Source: Cristatella mucedo
Taxonomy: Eukaryota; Bryozoa; Phylactolaemata; Cristatellidae
Reading direction: 5' to 3'
NCBI GenBank assembly: GCA_009760855.2
Contig: WPIO01000021.1
Coordinates: 5,703,001-5,767,000 of the forward strand
Length of the DNA stretch: 64,000 bases
A program made the position numbers and the translations under genes. The notes under the pieces are model-generated. The model worked only from the letters and a program-made list of their open reading frames with translations, was not told the origin of the DNA and searched no databases. Position 1 is the first letter of the stretch, and each line of letters starts with the position of its first letter. This document shows, in pieces, positions 11,509 through 22,799 of the stretch.

Positions 11509-13780
11509 CACCTTTATATACATCTACCTACCAAAGTTGACAAGTCATCACTCCCTGCAGAGCATATGGGACAAACCAGCCGCAATGCAAAAGACTAGTC
11601 ACTCCCTGGTATACGCCTGTGGTAGGGCATGCGGCAGAAAGAGCATGGTGCTGTTGAACGCCTTGGCCTGGCAGGTACCTGGCTGGCTCACTTCTTTTTC
11701 GTCTGTCCAACACTGGGTTGAACATCACGTGAAATTGGTACGGCTGAAAATTCTGCTGCAGAAGACATATGTAATTTTTAACCATCGATATTTTACAAAG
11801 ATACACGGGTCAATGAGCGCATGATGATCTTTTATCGTGTAACTCAACGCTGCACTCGTGATGCAGCTGTGGCAGCAACAGCAACAGAAGTAGCATCAGC
11901 TGCAAACAACAGCAGAAGCAGTGCCTGCTACAGCAGCTGCAACTATAGCAGCAGCTGCTACATCAGCAAAAGCAGCACTAGCAGAAGTGGCAGCAGCTAC
12001 AACAGCTACAGAAGCAGCAGCAATAGCCATGCCTCTTGGATGGAAATGGCGGCTCACTAAGTACCCTGAGAGGCTTTCTCTTGATGCAGCTTACAAGAGG
12101 CCAGTGCCGATTCTATATTTCCCTTCACCACCTGCTGGAGCTGACCGTTTTTGCGGTAGGACAGTCGGCTGCTCCGTGCGTCTTCTGTCAGATGCTGCTG
12201 AAGTCTGAGGACCGGTGCAGCAATCACAATGCAGCTGCAATGTGCTTGGGTGGATCAGCTCCTCATTCCTGGAATCAACAACGAAACAAAATGCAGATCT
12301 CGAGGTCACATAGTTAAGTGCTTAGCAGCAACCAACTAGTTTTAAAACCACCTGGAGCTGGTGCCACCGACGACCCGGAACAATTGCAAGGAAAATAGTG
12401 CCATTGAAAAGGCTAGTGATAATGCCTGAATTGGTTCATCCACTAGACGAACCTGAACTTCGCACTTTGGAACGGGTGCCTAATTGGAAGTTGCCTCTAA
12501 CAGGGCTTCATTATTTGCTTGACCTAGAGGACCTCTCTGAGCCGAGCCATATTGCTCTAGATGATACTAGATGAACACTGCATACGCGAACGTTCTGTAG
12601 CTAAGATGTTAGGTTTTAGCCTATATTTTCTGGGAATGCACAAGTTTTTGGATCTTTCAAGACGGCGGTCACAAAAAGATTGGCTCGTCTTTGATCGGCT
12701 AATACACGGCAGTAGATAACTTTAGTGTACACCTAATTAGCAAGATTAGTTTTCAATTTACAGAGTGCTCATTGTAGGCCGAGCTCACGAACCGTAGGCT
12801 TCTTGCCGCACTCAGTGCACTCAGTTTGAGAATGCAATTGCAAGACACAGAATAGAAGATGGGCAGCTAGAGAATTACATTCAAAGTCTCCGGCAAGTTT
12901 TTTTTTACAATATGCTAATGATCCTAGTGATCAAAATTGCGTGGCAAAGCAAGTCGCGTATAATGGCATCCAAATGCACGGGAAGAATAGCAGCACTCTA
13001 ATCATTCATTCAACCCTCAAAAACATCTCCGAGTTCCATGGACGTTTCCCACAAAAATGCTCAACACAGCAAGCCGAAGCAGGTAGCCACGAGCAATGAG
13101 CTTTCGAATTTATCAGCTCGAGACTGGCAATTGATTCCTGGTCGGGTGGTAGCTACCATTTATTACGACACTAGAGCAGCCTACCGCCGGAGTCACGGAC
13201 TCTTATCCATTCACGGGAGATGGAATACTCCTTTCCAAAGCTAAATATGCCAAGACTCTGAGAGTCTCAGACAAGAAGGCTTAGTATGGGTTACTCCAAA
13301 AGAAGAGGGCTAGGTACTATCTTTTTTAAAACATTTTTTCATTTGAACATCCATATTTATTCACAAAAATGCATAAGAAGGGTGGTGTCCGGTCTTGTTG
13401 CTGCTCCTTGGGCCGATCCGGAAAGCTGGTAGAGGCCGCTTCGGGCTGCACTGCGATTTGCCTGCTGCTCAGGCGAGTTCGAGGCTCAGCAAGAAAGTAC
13501 GCCATGATCTGCTGCATGCCTAGTCAGGATATTAAGAGTAGTGTACGTAATCCCCCGAATTATCCAGGGCAGGGCATATTAAATCAGGGTAAGTTCTCCT
13601 TGGAGGGCAGAGGAATCGAAGCCGAAGGAGCGCATTACATAGCTGCATGGCAACCATCCGGTATCAAGTGAAGGCACCTGTTCCCAGATGAATGGTGTCG
13701 CCGCTGTGAACTAGACATTTACTACGAGGTCAAAGTATAGCAGGCGAGCATGCAGGGGCCTGTTGTGTGTGCCTGCTGCT
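11508..13780. other. non-coding stretch without recognised gene
   Basis: Several frames of 60-110 codons exist here, but none shows a family signature and overlapping frames are open on both strands. The only structured feature is the GCA-rich block at 11860-12035. Confidence 0.4.
11860..12035. repeat. imperfect GCA/GCW trinucleotide block
   Basis: A run dominated by GCA, GCT and ACA triplets, open in more than one plus frame (Ala-rich from 11921, Ser/Asn-rich from 11821). Composition explains the open frames. Confidence 0.7.
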
Positions 13781-13929
13781 GCTGTTATAGTTGGCACCCC
13801 CCTCTGGCGCCCAGCCACTAAGCCCAACCACCGGCCGCTCCACCTGCGACCGGTGGTTGGGCAGTTGACTCTGCAGAGCGTCCGGCCTTTGAAGTAGGTG
13901 ATGTTGCCCCCCTCAGCTACATTCTTTCA

Positions 13930-14080
13930 ACTGCTATTATTCAGCCAGCTCGAAAATATGTACGAGTGAGAGCAATACCCGTGGCCTCTTTTTTTTATCG
14001 CTCACGCGATGCACTGGTGCCTCCGTGAGACTTCACTAGAACTTCCGCAACCGGAGCCGCATTAGCACATCGGGCGTATT
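13930..14080 (+). repeat. diverged LTR fragment related to 32400-32515
   Basis: Around 14010-14080, 'CTCACGCGATG...CTCCGTGAGAC.TCACTA...GAGCCGCA' can be aligned with 32449-32511 ('GATGTGTCTCCGTGAGAC'), and sequence just upstream is weakly similar too. It is therefore probably an old solo LTR or LTR end of the gypsy family whose pol relic lies at 29-32 kb. Confidence 0.4.
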
Positions 14081-14731
14081 AGTAACAAGCACTACAAAAG
14101 CTTCACTGTAGGGGCAGCTCATGTTCATTGCTAGGCAGCTAGGCACGTTCATACTGAGCTGCTTCGAAGAGACCAGCCGCAAGAGATGGTAACTCACCGG
14201 ACGGCAGCGACGGGAGTGGATGCAAAAAGTGGCAAACAATCGAGCTGTGGCTCGCATACGCCACCGGATAAGGATGCTCCGGCCACGAATTCAAGGTCTC
14301 TGTCTACCTATTTAAAGAAAGCCACTATGCAGGTGGAATCGAGCGAGCACTCGAAGTCTTCAGTACATCGAAACTTAAAAAACCAAGACGGTTGCCAGGG
14401 ATATGAACAGAAAACCTGTGAAGCAGAGAGCAAGCAAGCAGAAAGCTAGCACGATATGGCTTCTTACCACTATATATAGTGCTCCTGCTTCTTGGCTATC
14501 GACGGGAGAATATGGTGCGCCTTGCATCTCAGCTACGGCCGTGACCAGTGCACCGGCTCGCCCGATCGGTCTCTGCGACAACATAGGACAGCAGTAGACA
14601 CAAGTAAAGGAAGAACCAAGGGTCACTAAGCAGCCCAAAAGCTTGGCTGCTCAGATAGAGGATTGGCTCTCGGCTGAAGCAGCCCAATTATCTCAGCGAG
14701 AATCGTCTGAGCTGGAGCTGGAGCATCACGC

Positions 14732-14794
14732 CTCTCTCTCTCTCTCTCTCTTTCTTTCTCTCTCTCTCTCTCTCTCTCTCTCGCTCTCTTTCTT

Positions 14795-14828
<34 letters not shown>
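14732..14828. repeat. (CT)n/(TTTC) microsatellite, copy A
   Basis: Pyrimidine tract with interspersed TTTC. The homologous tract in copy B (19768-19874) differs in length, which accounts for the shift in offset across it. Confidence 0.95.
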
Positions 14829-15824
14829 GAGCAGATCCTGGTCTGACGCCCGGCGTGCGTGCATGCGTGGATACACGAGTATCAGGCTCACCACGGTCGC
14901 CGTCCTTGACCTCACCTGCGGCTGTCTTGGCTGCTCCTTACTGAGCTGTCTCGATCCAGATCCTCTGCCACCGAGCTGCAACGTGAGCTCAAGCGGGTCA
15001 TTCTAGGCGTTAAGCTAGAATAAAGCATGTCCTACAAACATGTTACCCAACTGGGGTCAATTATATGACCCTTCCACGGGATATTGCTGCAAGTATCGCC
15101 ACGATCCCCCCAGGCACCTCTCGCCTCGCCTGTGCATCCGCGATACTGCACTGTCATTGCTCCAAATCCTACTCAGCGAGAGCGTTCATAATGTAAATGT
15201 CAGCGACCAACAGTTTCCAGCGAGACCTCGGTATATGAGACACAGTAGAGATCTATTCTAGATCCTCTTTTATTTACAAATTAATTCCCTCTTGCTGATT
15301 TGTCCGCTCAGCACACTCTAGGCTTTTCTTTTATTTCATTTTATCATATCATTTTATTTTATTTATTTTCGTATTATGTGCTGTCATCCACACTCATCTC
15401 TCAACGTGCCATTTTGCAGACTTTCGTGCTTAAATGACAGAAAGTGTTCTTTAATTAAATGACAATAAAGCAAACTTACTAGCAATGGGGACAAGCTGAA
15501 AAACTGGAAAGCATAATCCACAAGATGGGCTTGGTCACCATATCTCCTGTCCGGTAGTCTCTGCTCAGACTGTGGTTGTCTTATTCGAAACTAACCTTTC
15601 ATTAGATGACCACATCGGCTTGATAGTCAAGTCTTCCTACTTTTAGCACCCTGACATTTCAGGAATTTGAAATCTCTTAAATTCGGATATCACATTCTAA
15701 CTTGCAAATGCATTTTCGAAATCCCAGCCGGACTAAAGAAACCAATTACTCGGAGGCTTTTCAACACGTGCAATGACACTGTCACGGTTGGTGCAAAACT
15801 CTGCAGCTGGGCTTTGTCTCTCGT

Positions 15825-16340
15825 GAAGGTCGCAACTACCGCATTGCACAACTTCTCACCGACCTACACTATCTCTCTGGTAAGCACCACATCACCTTCA
15901 AGTCTCTGTTACTCTCACATTTAGATTCCATCATTCACGAGCTACCTGAGGACTTATCTGAAATAATTATTTCGCATGTATTGCATCCACGACCTGCTTG
16001 TACGACTGAAGTCGAATAACTGTCCTTTTAACTGGCTCCTAATCTATCGAATACCTTGCCTTCAGTTCAAATGCTTCTAAAGTATGGAGCTCACGATCGA
16101 CTGAAATCATGTCATTTCCTGTTCTGACGACATTCAAAGAGAAGCTGCAAGCGTACCTTGTCCTCACAGTCTGTGCCCCTTCCGAGTGCATTGTCCGTTG
16201 CATGCTTGCGTGTTCTGAAACTTTGCACGTTCTGACTAAACAACTGATATTCTTCCTTTTCAGCATACAAGTGCTTAGAAAAGATATAGTTCTCTTATGG
16301 CACCATAGAAAATATTGTATGAATATCCTGATTATTACTG
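15825..16340 (+). repeat. old LINE 3' end inside copy A
   Basis: Plus translation gives a decayed reverse-transcriptase C-terminus ('LTDLHYLSGKHHITFKSLL', 'HELPEDLSEII'), followed by a 3' region and a worn hairpin at about 16262-16305 ('AAGTGCTTAGAAAAGATATAG...TTATGGCACCATA'). The same fragment is in copy B at 20870-21385. Confidence 0.6.
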
Positions 16341-16797
16341 GCAATGTTGTAGAGCTAACTTAGCTAACTGAGGTTGAAGCCGTTCAAAAAATGAAGCGTT
16401 TGGCGAGTGTTGTCGCTTGAACGTTGTATCGTATGCATCGATAGGATATTTTGCCTTTCGTCAGGTAACTGCACACTTTCTATTGATCCGTATTGTCAGA
16501 ATTTAATAGCTCTACTGCGACAAACCGTGGCTATTTTATAATAGGTAAAATCGCGGCTACATCGCTTCGCATCTTTTGCTGCATTAAAAAAAGAGCCGTA
16601 GGTGCAGACGCATGTGCATGTTCATCGGAAGTGAGCGGCTCGCTGCCGTAGAAAAACAACGAAGGGCATGCACTTTCACCAGCTTTCTCCAAATGCAACC
16701 ATTTAGGCGTGGACCCTTAGCAAACGCTAAGAAGGTAAATGTTCTTAGATGCTCTGTTACCAAGAAAAATACGCTGAACGTTGCAGCTAATATTCTC

Positions 16798-17058
16798 GCC
16801 ACCGCAGCCTGGCTGCTCTGCTTATTATTAAAGAAAGTCCTGTCTGGACCTGCAGGCTTCTCTTCTCAGCCTTTGGCGTTCCTAGGATGTTGTGCGCCTG
16901 GGAAAAACTGCACAGGTGGCACCTTCCAGTATTAGGCGCCCATTTTGGCTCCCCCTGATCCAGCGCTCATGATCCAGTGCCCGGGGACGTATGCCCCCGG
17001 CTCCACCCCCTATGTTACGGTACTGCTCCTCAGTTAATACGGTCTCTCCGCAGGCTAC
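16798..17058. other. segment present only in copy A
   Basis: Between the shared 'AACGTTGCAGC' and 'GCTGGCCCGAGTGAATACTC', copy A has about 260 bp where copy B has about 50 bp of different sequence (21833-21882). It is either an insertion in A or a replacement in B. No terminal repeats are obvious. Confidence 0.6.
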
Positions 17059-17837
17059 CGCTGGCCCGAGTGAATACTCTGTTGGTAACTTTATAGAGGT
17101 CACAGTCCAAATTGTGGTTTCAGCGGACTCCGACCCAAACGGCAGTGTTTCAAATTTAATCCAGAACGTGTTATACAACCTTGAAATTTATAGTAGTTTG
17201 AAAGTTTTCGGATACTTTGAACTAGATTGTTTCGCTTACGAAAACGTATATTTGATTATATAAGTGTTTAGTTTCATATCCACCTATAACCAGAATGATT
17301 TATTATTTCGTTACGCTTTTTTGCTGTTCTGTACTTACCAAGACATCAACATGATTGCATGATAATAATAATAATAATAATAACAAATCTCACTCTAGGC
17401 ACTTCAGATAAGCTGTAAAAAATTCGTGCCGACCAATAATTGGCAGCGTGCGAGAGAAAAAAGAAGCTCGAGTGCTCGACGCAGATTGCTTCTAATGTGC
17501 GGAACAAACGCTGTGAATATTTTTGGGGTTTTAGCTTCATTTTTAACTCCCACATGCTAAGGCAATGTCGTGATTTGGCGCGTAACGTATATCACAACGA
17601 TTGCTGTAGTGGCACTAGACATGTTGCCGGGCTTTTGGAACGATCGGTACTTAGCGCCGAGTGCCCGCGTTCTTTTCTAGTTTCAATTCACCCTGGGGTA
17701 TTTGGTATTCTCGAATGAATAGAAGCACAATTTTTCTCCCAACCCAATTCTCGCGGAAATCCGGAGGCTAGCCAGCCAAAACGAAGTTGCTGCTGTTCAT
17801 CTAGCAAGCAATCTCGAGCTCTTACTTAGCATCTTAC

Positions 17838-18102
17838 TTGGTGCAAAGCGGTCGATCCTGTCATGGCCGCTCCCCGAAGCTGCTCCCCGAGGAAATTCGC
17901 CAACGGCTGGCCTCGGCCGCCCCATCCGGCCATTCTCTCCTGCCCTGCCACCTAAAGCGTCGTTCGAAAAGTGGCTCGAATCGGCTGCGGCTTGCCGGCC
18001 GGCACAGGATGCTGTCACGCGTCGCCGCGAGCTCTACATCGAAAAACCAAAATGGTTATAGCGATATGAACAGAGACGTTGTAAGGCGGAGGGCAAGCAA
18101 GC
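17838..18102 (+). repeat. junction between the two repeat copies
   Basis: 17838-17945 is the end of copy A (it matches 22683-22790). 18030-18102 ('CATCGAAAAACCAAAATGG', 'GCGATATGAACAG') is the start of copy B (it matches 14370-14450). The copies are therefore nearly head to tail. The plus frame 17838-18158 is Arg/Ser-rich and unrecognised. Confidence 0.65.
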
Positions 18103-19491
18103 AGAGAGCAGTCAGTCTCGGCTTAATTTTAGGCGCACAAGAGCGGCTCGGCGGTTAAAAACTCCTCTGTCCTTGAGCAGTGAGCCAGAGAGGAGCACCC
18201 GTGTGGCGAGATAGCGAGAGCTCAAGCTTGAGCCAGAAAGCTTTAGGACCAGCTGTGGTGATTCGGCTTTTCGAATTGGTCTGCTATTGGTCACAGGAGC
18301 GGCTGATTGATATTATCTGGCCTGTCAACTTCGGCCATAACTCTGGCCAAAAAGAATCGTCTGGAGCCTTTTCGACATTTGAACTGGACGGAGTTGCTCA
18401 TGCGGCGGTCGTGCGACGGTAATAATTCCTTACCGTAATGGCCCACGAAGCCCGAGCCAATACCACCAAGCTCTTGCCCCATTGTCTCGGCTAGTTATTT
18501 AAAAGTAGAGCCACGCCCACTCATGGTTTCTTCTTCGTTTCGGCTCCGTTTCGACGCCGTCGCCGGGCTTTTCATGACCTCGGTCCCGAGGTCGTGGTTT
18601 CGAATCCTGTGGTGGGCGATCCTTTATCGCCACTGCAAGCGGTGGTGATAGCCGTAAAGGCTCTTCTGTCGCTATACAAAAAGAGGCTGTTAAATCAGCT
18701 AGAACTTAGTTGCCGGACTCGTTTTCTCTGAAAGCGAGGGAGGAGGGTGAGCTGTCCGCAGGCGAAGGACGGGGCAGAGCGAGTCAGCACAGGGAGAATT
18801 CGCTGGACGCACCGAATACGGTTTTATTACCCCCACGGCTCGCACTTGATGTTAGTGTAGTGGTCCCGACGTAAGGTTTTGCCGCTGCGAACTAGAACTA
18901 CTTCGGTGCAGTGTTGAGGAGGTATTTATTCGTAGGTGAAACGGCCCCAAGTATTACTGCCTTTTTTGCGAAGGTGGAGGTCTTCCTGCCTGTACAGTGG
19001 AAGCGAAGCCCTAGTTCTCCAGTCAGGAGTTAGGGTCCGAGGTATTCGTGCGTTTTTTCGACTGTGGAGGCGGAAGCCTAGCTCTCCGGTCAGGGTCTAG
19101 GTTCCGGTTGTTCGGTCACTCAGTCTATTTGGGTCGTTCCCCACTATAGACGGAGGCAGCCTAAGTACCGGCGCGTATTTCCCCCGGAAGAGTTCTTGTG
19201 TTGTTGAGAGCCGACGAGGAGTGTGAGAATAAGCTGAACTAGATGCTCAGCGTTATTGTGCTCTTTCGAATAGAGTTGAGTAATGTCCGCTATTTACTTG
19301 TGTATCTCTTTCAAATTCATGCCACAAACTCACAACCTCTTAGTAACTGTAATCAGGTTGGAGTCAGAAACGCACTTTCACGTGGTCACCTCTTATTTCG
19401 AGTAGACGCGCGGCGAGGCGCATTCGGCAGTAGGCTGCCCCGCTTGGTAAGCGGCAGGCTACGCCTCCTCCGCCGAGCCTTCGGCGTTACA
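18103..19491 (+). mobile_element. solo-LTR-like element (copy 1)
   Basis: Same family as 35633-37284 (inverted) and 63286-64000. Shared landmarks in order: 'CTTGGCTTAATTTTAG', a 'CAGTGAGCCAGAGAGGAGC' block, 'AAAAAGAATCGTCTGGA', 'CTTGCCCCATTGTCTC' followed by a TATTTAA-type TATA motif (about 18497), a GACGCCGTCG block, GC-rich repeats of the 'CTCCAGTCAGGAGTTAGGGT' type (18990-19120), and an end 'CGAGCCTTCGGCGTTACA' at 19491. It is preceded by unit B sequence and followed by ATAT. The left end is blurred, so no clean target duplication is visible here. No coding capacity. Confidence 0.7.
18569..18707 (+). repeat. tRNA-derived SINE (family B) inside the LTR
   Basis: A Pol III-type B box ('GTGGTTTCGAATCC') is followed by the family-B body 'ATCGCCACTGCAAGCGGTGG' and 'AAGGCTCTTCTGTCGCTAT', which recurs at 38965-39125 and 42040-42145. 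Copies of GCCGG flank it (about 18562 and 18712). The LTR copy at 63827-63840 shows the site empty (GACGCCGTCG directly followed by GACTCG). Confidence 0.8.
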
Positions 19492-19763
19492 ATATGGCAT
19501 CCTACCGTTTCCGGCAGTGCTCCTGCTGCGTGGCGACCGACGGAAGAATTCGGTGCGCCTTGCATCTCAGCTACGGCCATTAACAATGGACCGGCTCGCC
19601 CGATCGGCCTCTACAACACAGGACAGCAGTAGACACGAGTAGAGGAAGAACCAAGGGTCACTAAGCAGCCCAAAAGCTTGGCTGCTCAGATAGGGGATTG
19701 GCTCTCGGCTGAAGCAGCCCAATTATCTCAGCGAGAATCGTCTGAGCTGGAGCTGGAGCATCA

Positions 19764-19767
<4 letters not shown>

Positions 19768-19808
<41 letters not shown>

Positions 19809-19874
19809 CTCCCTCTCTCTCTCTCTCTCTCTCTCGCTCTCTTTCTTTCTCCCTCTCTCTTTCTCGCTCTCTCG
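19768..19874. repeat. (CT)n/(TTTC) microsatellite, copy B
   Basis: Counterpart of 14732-14828 with a different arrangement of TTTC and CCCTCT interruptions. The Leu/Ser-rich and Arg/Glu-rich frames over it are artefacts. Confidence 0.95.
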
Positions 19875-20869
19875 AGCAGATCCTGGTCTGACGCCCGGCG
19901 TGCGTGCATGCGTGGATACACGAGTATCAGGCTCACCACGGTCGCCGTCCTTGACCTCACCTGCGGCTGTCTTGGCTGCTCCTTACTGAGCTGTCTCGAT
20001 CCAGATCCTCTGCCACCGAGCTGCAACGTGAGCTCAAGCGGGTCATTCTAGGCGTTAAGCTAGAATAAAGCATGTCCTACAAACATGTTACCCAACTGGG
20101 GTCAATTATATGACCCTTCCACGGGATATTGCTGCAAGTATCGCCACGATCCCCCCAGGCACCTCTCGCCTCGCCTGTGCATCCGCGATACTGCACTGTC
20201 ATTGCTCCAAATCCTACTCAGCGAGAGCGTTCATAATGTAAATGTCAGCGACCAACAGTTTCCAGCGAGACCTCGGTATATGAGACACAGTAGAGATCTA
20301 TTCTAGATCCTCTTTTATTTACAAATTAATTCCCTCTTGCTGATTTGTCCGCTCAGCACACTCTAGGCTTTTCTTTTATTTCATTTTATCATATCATTTT
20401 ATTTTATTTATTTTCGTATTATGTGCTGTCATCCACACTCATCTCTCAACGTGCCATTTTGCAGACTTTCGTGCTTAAATGACAGAAAGTGTTCTTTAAT
20501 TAAATGACAATAAAGCAAACTTACTAGCAATGGGGACAAGCTGAAAAACTGGAAAGCATAATCCACAAGATGGGCTTGGTCACCATATCTCCTGTCCGGT
20601 AGTCTCTGCTCAGACTGTGGTTGTCTTATTCGAAACTAACCTTTCATTAGATGACCACATCGGCTTGATAGTCAAGTCTTCCTACTTTTAGCACCCTGAC
20701 ATTTCAGGAATTTGAAATCTCTTAAATTCGGATATCACATTCTAACTTGCAAATGCATTTTCGAAATCCCAGCCGGACTAAAGAAACCAATTACTCGGAG
20801 GCTTTTCAACACGTGCAATGACACTGTCACGGTTGGTGCAAAACTCTGCAGCTGGGCTTTGTCTCTCGT

Positions 20870-21385
20870 GAAGGTCGCAACTACCGCATTGCACAACTTC
20901 TCACCGACCTACACTATCTCTCTGGTAAGCACCACATCACCTTCAAGTCTCTGTTACTCTCACATTTAGATTCCATCATTCACGAGCTACCTGAGGACTT
21001 ATCTGAAATACTTATTTCGCATGTATTGCATCCACGACCTGCTTGTACGACTGAAGTCGAATAACTGTCCTTTTAACTGGCTCCTAATCTATCGAATACC
21101 TTGCCTTCAGTTCAAATGCTTCTAAAGTATGGAGCTCACGATCGACTGAAATCATGTCATTTCCTGTTCTGACGACATTCAAAGAGAAGCTGCAAGCGTA
21201 CCTTGTCCTCACAGTCTGTGCCCCTTCCGAGTGCATTGTCCGTTGCATGCTTGCGTGTTCTGAAACTTTGCACGTTCTGACTAAACAACTGATATTCTTC
21301 CTTTTCAGCATACAAGTGCTTAGAAAAGATATAGTTCTCTTATGGCACCATAGAAAATATTGTATGAATATCCTGATTATTACTG
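20870..21385 (+). repeat. old LINE 3' end inside copy B
   Basis: Almost identical to 15825-16340 in copy A, with one visible substitution ('GAAATACTTATTT' here against 'GAAATAATTATTT'). Confidence 0.6.
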
Positions 21386-22189
21386 GCAATGTTGTAGAGC
21401 TAACTTAGCTAACTGAGGTTGAAGCCGTTCAAAAAATGAAGCGTTTGGCGAGTGTTGTCGCTTGAACGTTGTATCGTATGCATCGATAGGATATTTTGCC
21501 TTTCGTCAGGTAACTGCACACTTTCTATTGATCCGTATTGTCAGAATTTAATAGCTCTACTGCGACAAACCGTGGCTATTTTATAATAGGTAAAATCGCG
21601 GCTACATCGCTTCGCATCTTTTGCTGCATTAAAAAAAGAGCCGTAGGTGCAGACGCATGTGCATGTTCATCGGAAGTGAGCGGCTCGCTGCCGTAGAAAA
21701 ACAACGAAGGGCATGCACTTTCACCAGCTTTCTCCAAATGCAACCATTTAGGCGCGGACCCTTAGCAAACGCTAAGAAGGTAAATGTTCTTAGATGCTCT
21801 GTTACCAAGAAAAATACGCTGAACGTTGCAGCAGATACTCACCCCACCACAGACCGGCCCCTCTGCTCATTCGCAATGTAATGCTGGCCCGAGTGAATAC
21901 TCTGTTGGTAACTTTATAGAGGTCACAGTCCAAATTGTGGTTTCAGTGGACTCCGACCCAAACGGCAGTGTTTCAAATTTAATCCAGAATGTGTTGTACA
22001 ACCTTGAAATTTATAGTAGTTTGAAAGTTTTCGGATACTTTGAACTAGATTGTTTCGCTTACGAAAACGTATATTTGATTATATAAGTGTTTAGTTTCAT
22101 ACCCACCTATAACCCGAATGATTTAAATATTTCGCAACGCTCTTTTGCTGTTCAGTACTTACTAGACTCAAGTCATCAATTTTATTTCA

Positions 22190-22245
22190 TGATAATAATA
22201 ATAATAATAATAATGAATATCTCTCTAATCACTTCAGATAAGCTG
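22190..22245 (-). repeat. (AAT)n tract with LINE-tail-like flank
   Basis: An ATT-type tail on minus next to 'ATCTCTCTAATCACTTCAG', a worn version of the LINE hairpin arm. The copy A counterpart is at 17360-17415. Both are probably remnants of the dispersed L2-like tail. Confidence 0.45.
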
Positions 22246-22799
22246 GAAAAAAATCGTGCAGCCAGATAGTTGGCAGCGTGCGAGAGAAGAAAGAAGCTCG
22301 AGTGCTCGACGCAGATTGCTTCTAATGTGCGGAACAAACGCTGCAAGTATTTTTGGGATTTTAGCTCAATTTTAACTCTCATATAGTAAGGTAACGTCAT
22401 GATTTGGCCGCGTAAAGTATATCACACAGCGATTGCTGTAGTGGTACCAAACATGTGGCCGGACTGATATCATGATCGGAGCTAATCTACTTGGGTCAAG
22501 CTCAATGCCCTAATTCTTTTCTAGTTTCTATTCACTCTAGAATATTTAGTAGTCGCAAATGAAAGAAGAGTAATTTTTCCCGATTCCAATTGTCGCGGAA
22601 ATCCGGAGCTAGCAAGTCCAAACGAGGTTGCTGCTGCTCAGCTATAAAGCGAGCGAGAGCTCTTACGTAGGGTCCTACGTGGTGCGAAGCGGTCGATCCT
22701 GTCATGGCCGCTCCACGAAGCTGCTCCTCGAGGAAAGTCGCCAACGGCTGGCCTCGGCCGCCCCGTCCGGCCATTCTCTCCTCGCCTGCAAACTAAACA

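Larger units (their letters stand above)
530..11510. mobile_element. decayed Polinton/Maverick-like element
   Basis: The span holds a protein-primed type B DNA polymerase relic and several small frames on the minus strand and a fibre-like gene on the plus strand. It is bounded by related, inverted terminal modules carrying TGTATATAAATCC (about 555-650 and 11335-11505). Polymerase plus converging small genes between inverted ends is the plan of Polintons and adintovirus-like elements. About 11 kb is shorter than the usual 15-20 kb. I recognise no integrase, packaging ATPase, protease or major capsid gene, so it is either internally deleted or a divergent relative. It is AT-rich compared with the GC-richer sequence to the right. 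Every long frame has stops or frameshifts, so the copy is dead. The exact ends and a target-site duplication were not found. Confidence 0.6.
14370..17950. repeat. tandem repeat copy A
   Basis: Direct repeat of copy B (18030-22790). 15003-16790 matches 20048-21835 almost base for base at an offset of 5045, with two differences that I noticed. 14370-14640, 17059-17450 and 17838-17945 match copy B with visibly more differences. 16798-17058 is present only here. The interior contains a CT tract, an old LINE end and an (AAT)n tract. No intact gene: frames such as 15040-15261 are repeated unchanged in copy B but match no family. Confidence 0.85.
18030..22790. repeat. tandem repeat copy B, split by a solo LTR
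   Basis: Same unit as copy A, interrupted by the LTR-like element that ends at 19491. Its right flank resumes at 'ATATGGC', which in copy A (14452-14458) is uninterrupted. The core 20048-21835 is almost identical to A. 19510-19640 and 21883-22790 are more diverged. Confidence 0.85.

Noticed and set aside
15040-15261. A duplicated host gene (identical frames at 15040 and 20085, 15667 and 20712)
   Set aside because: The frames are conserved only because the 1.8-kb core is nearly identical at DNA level. They match no family and part is a LINE relic.
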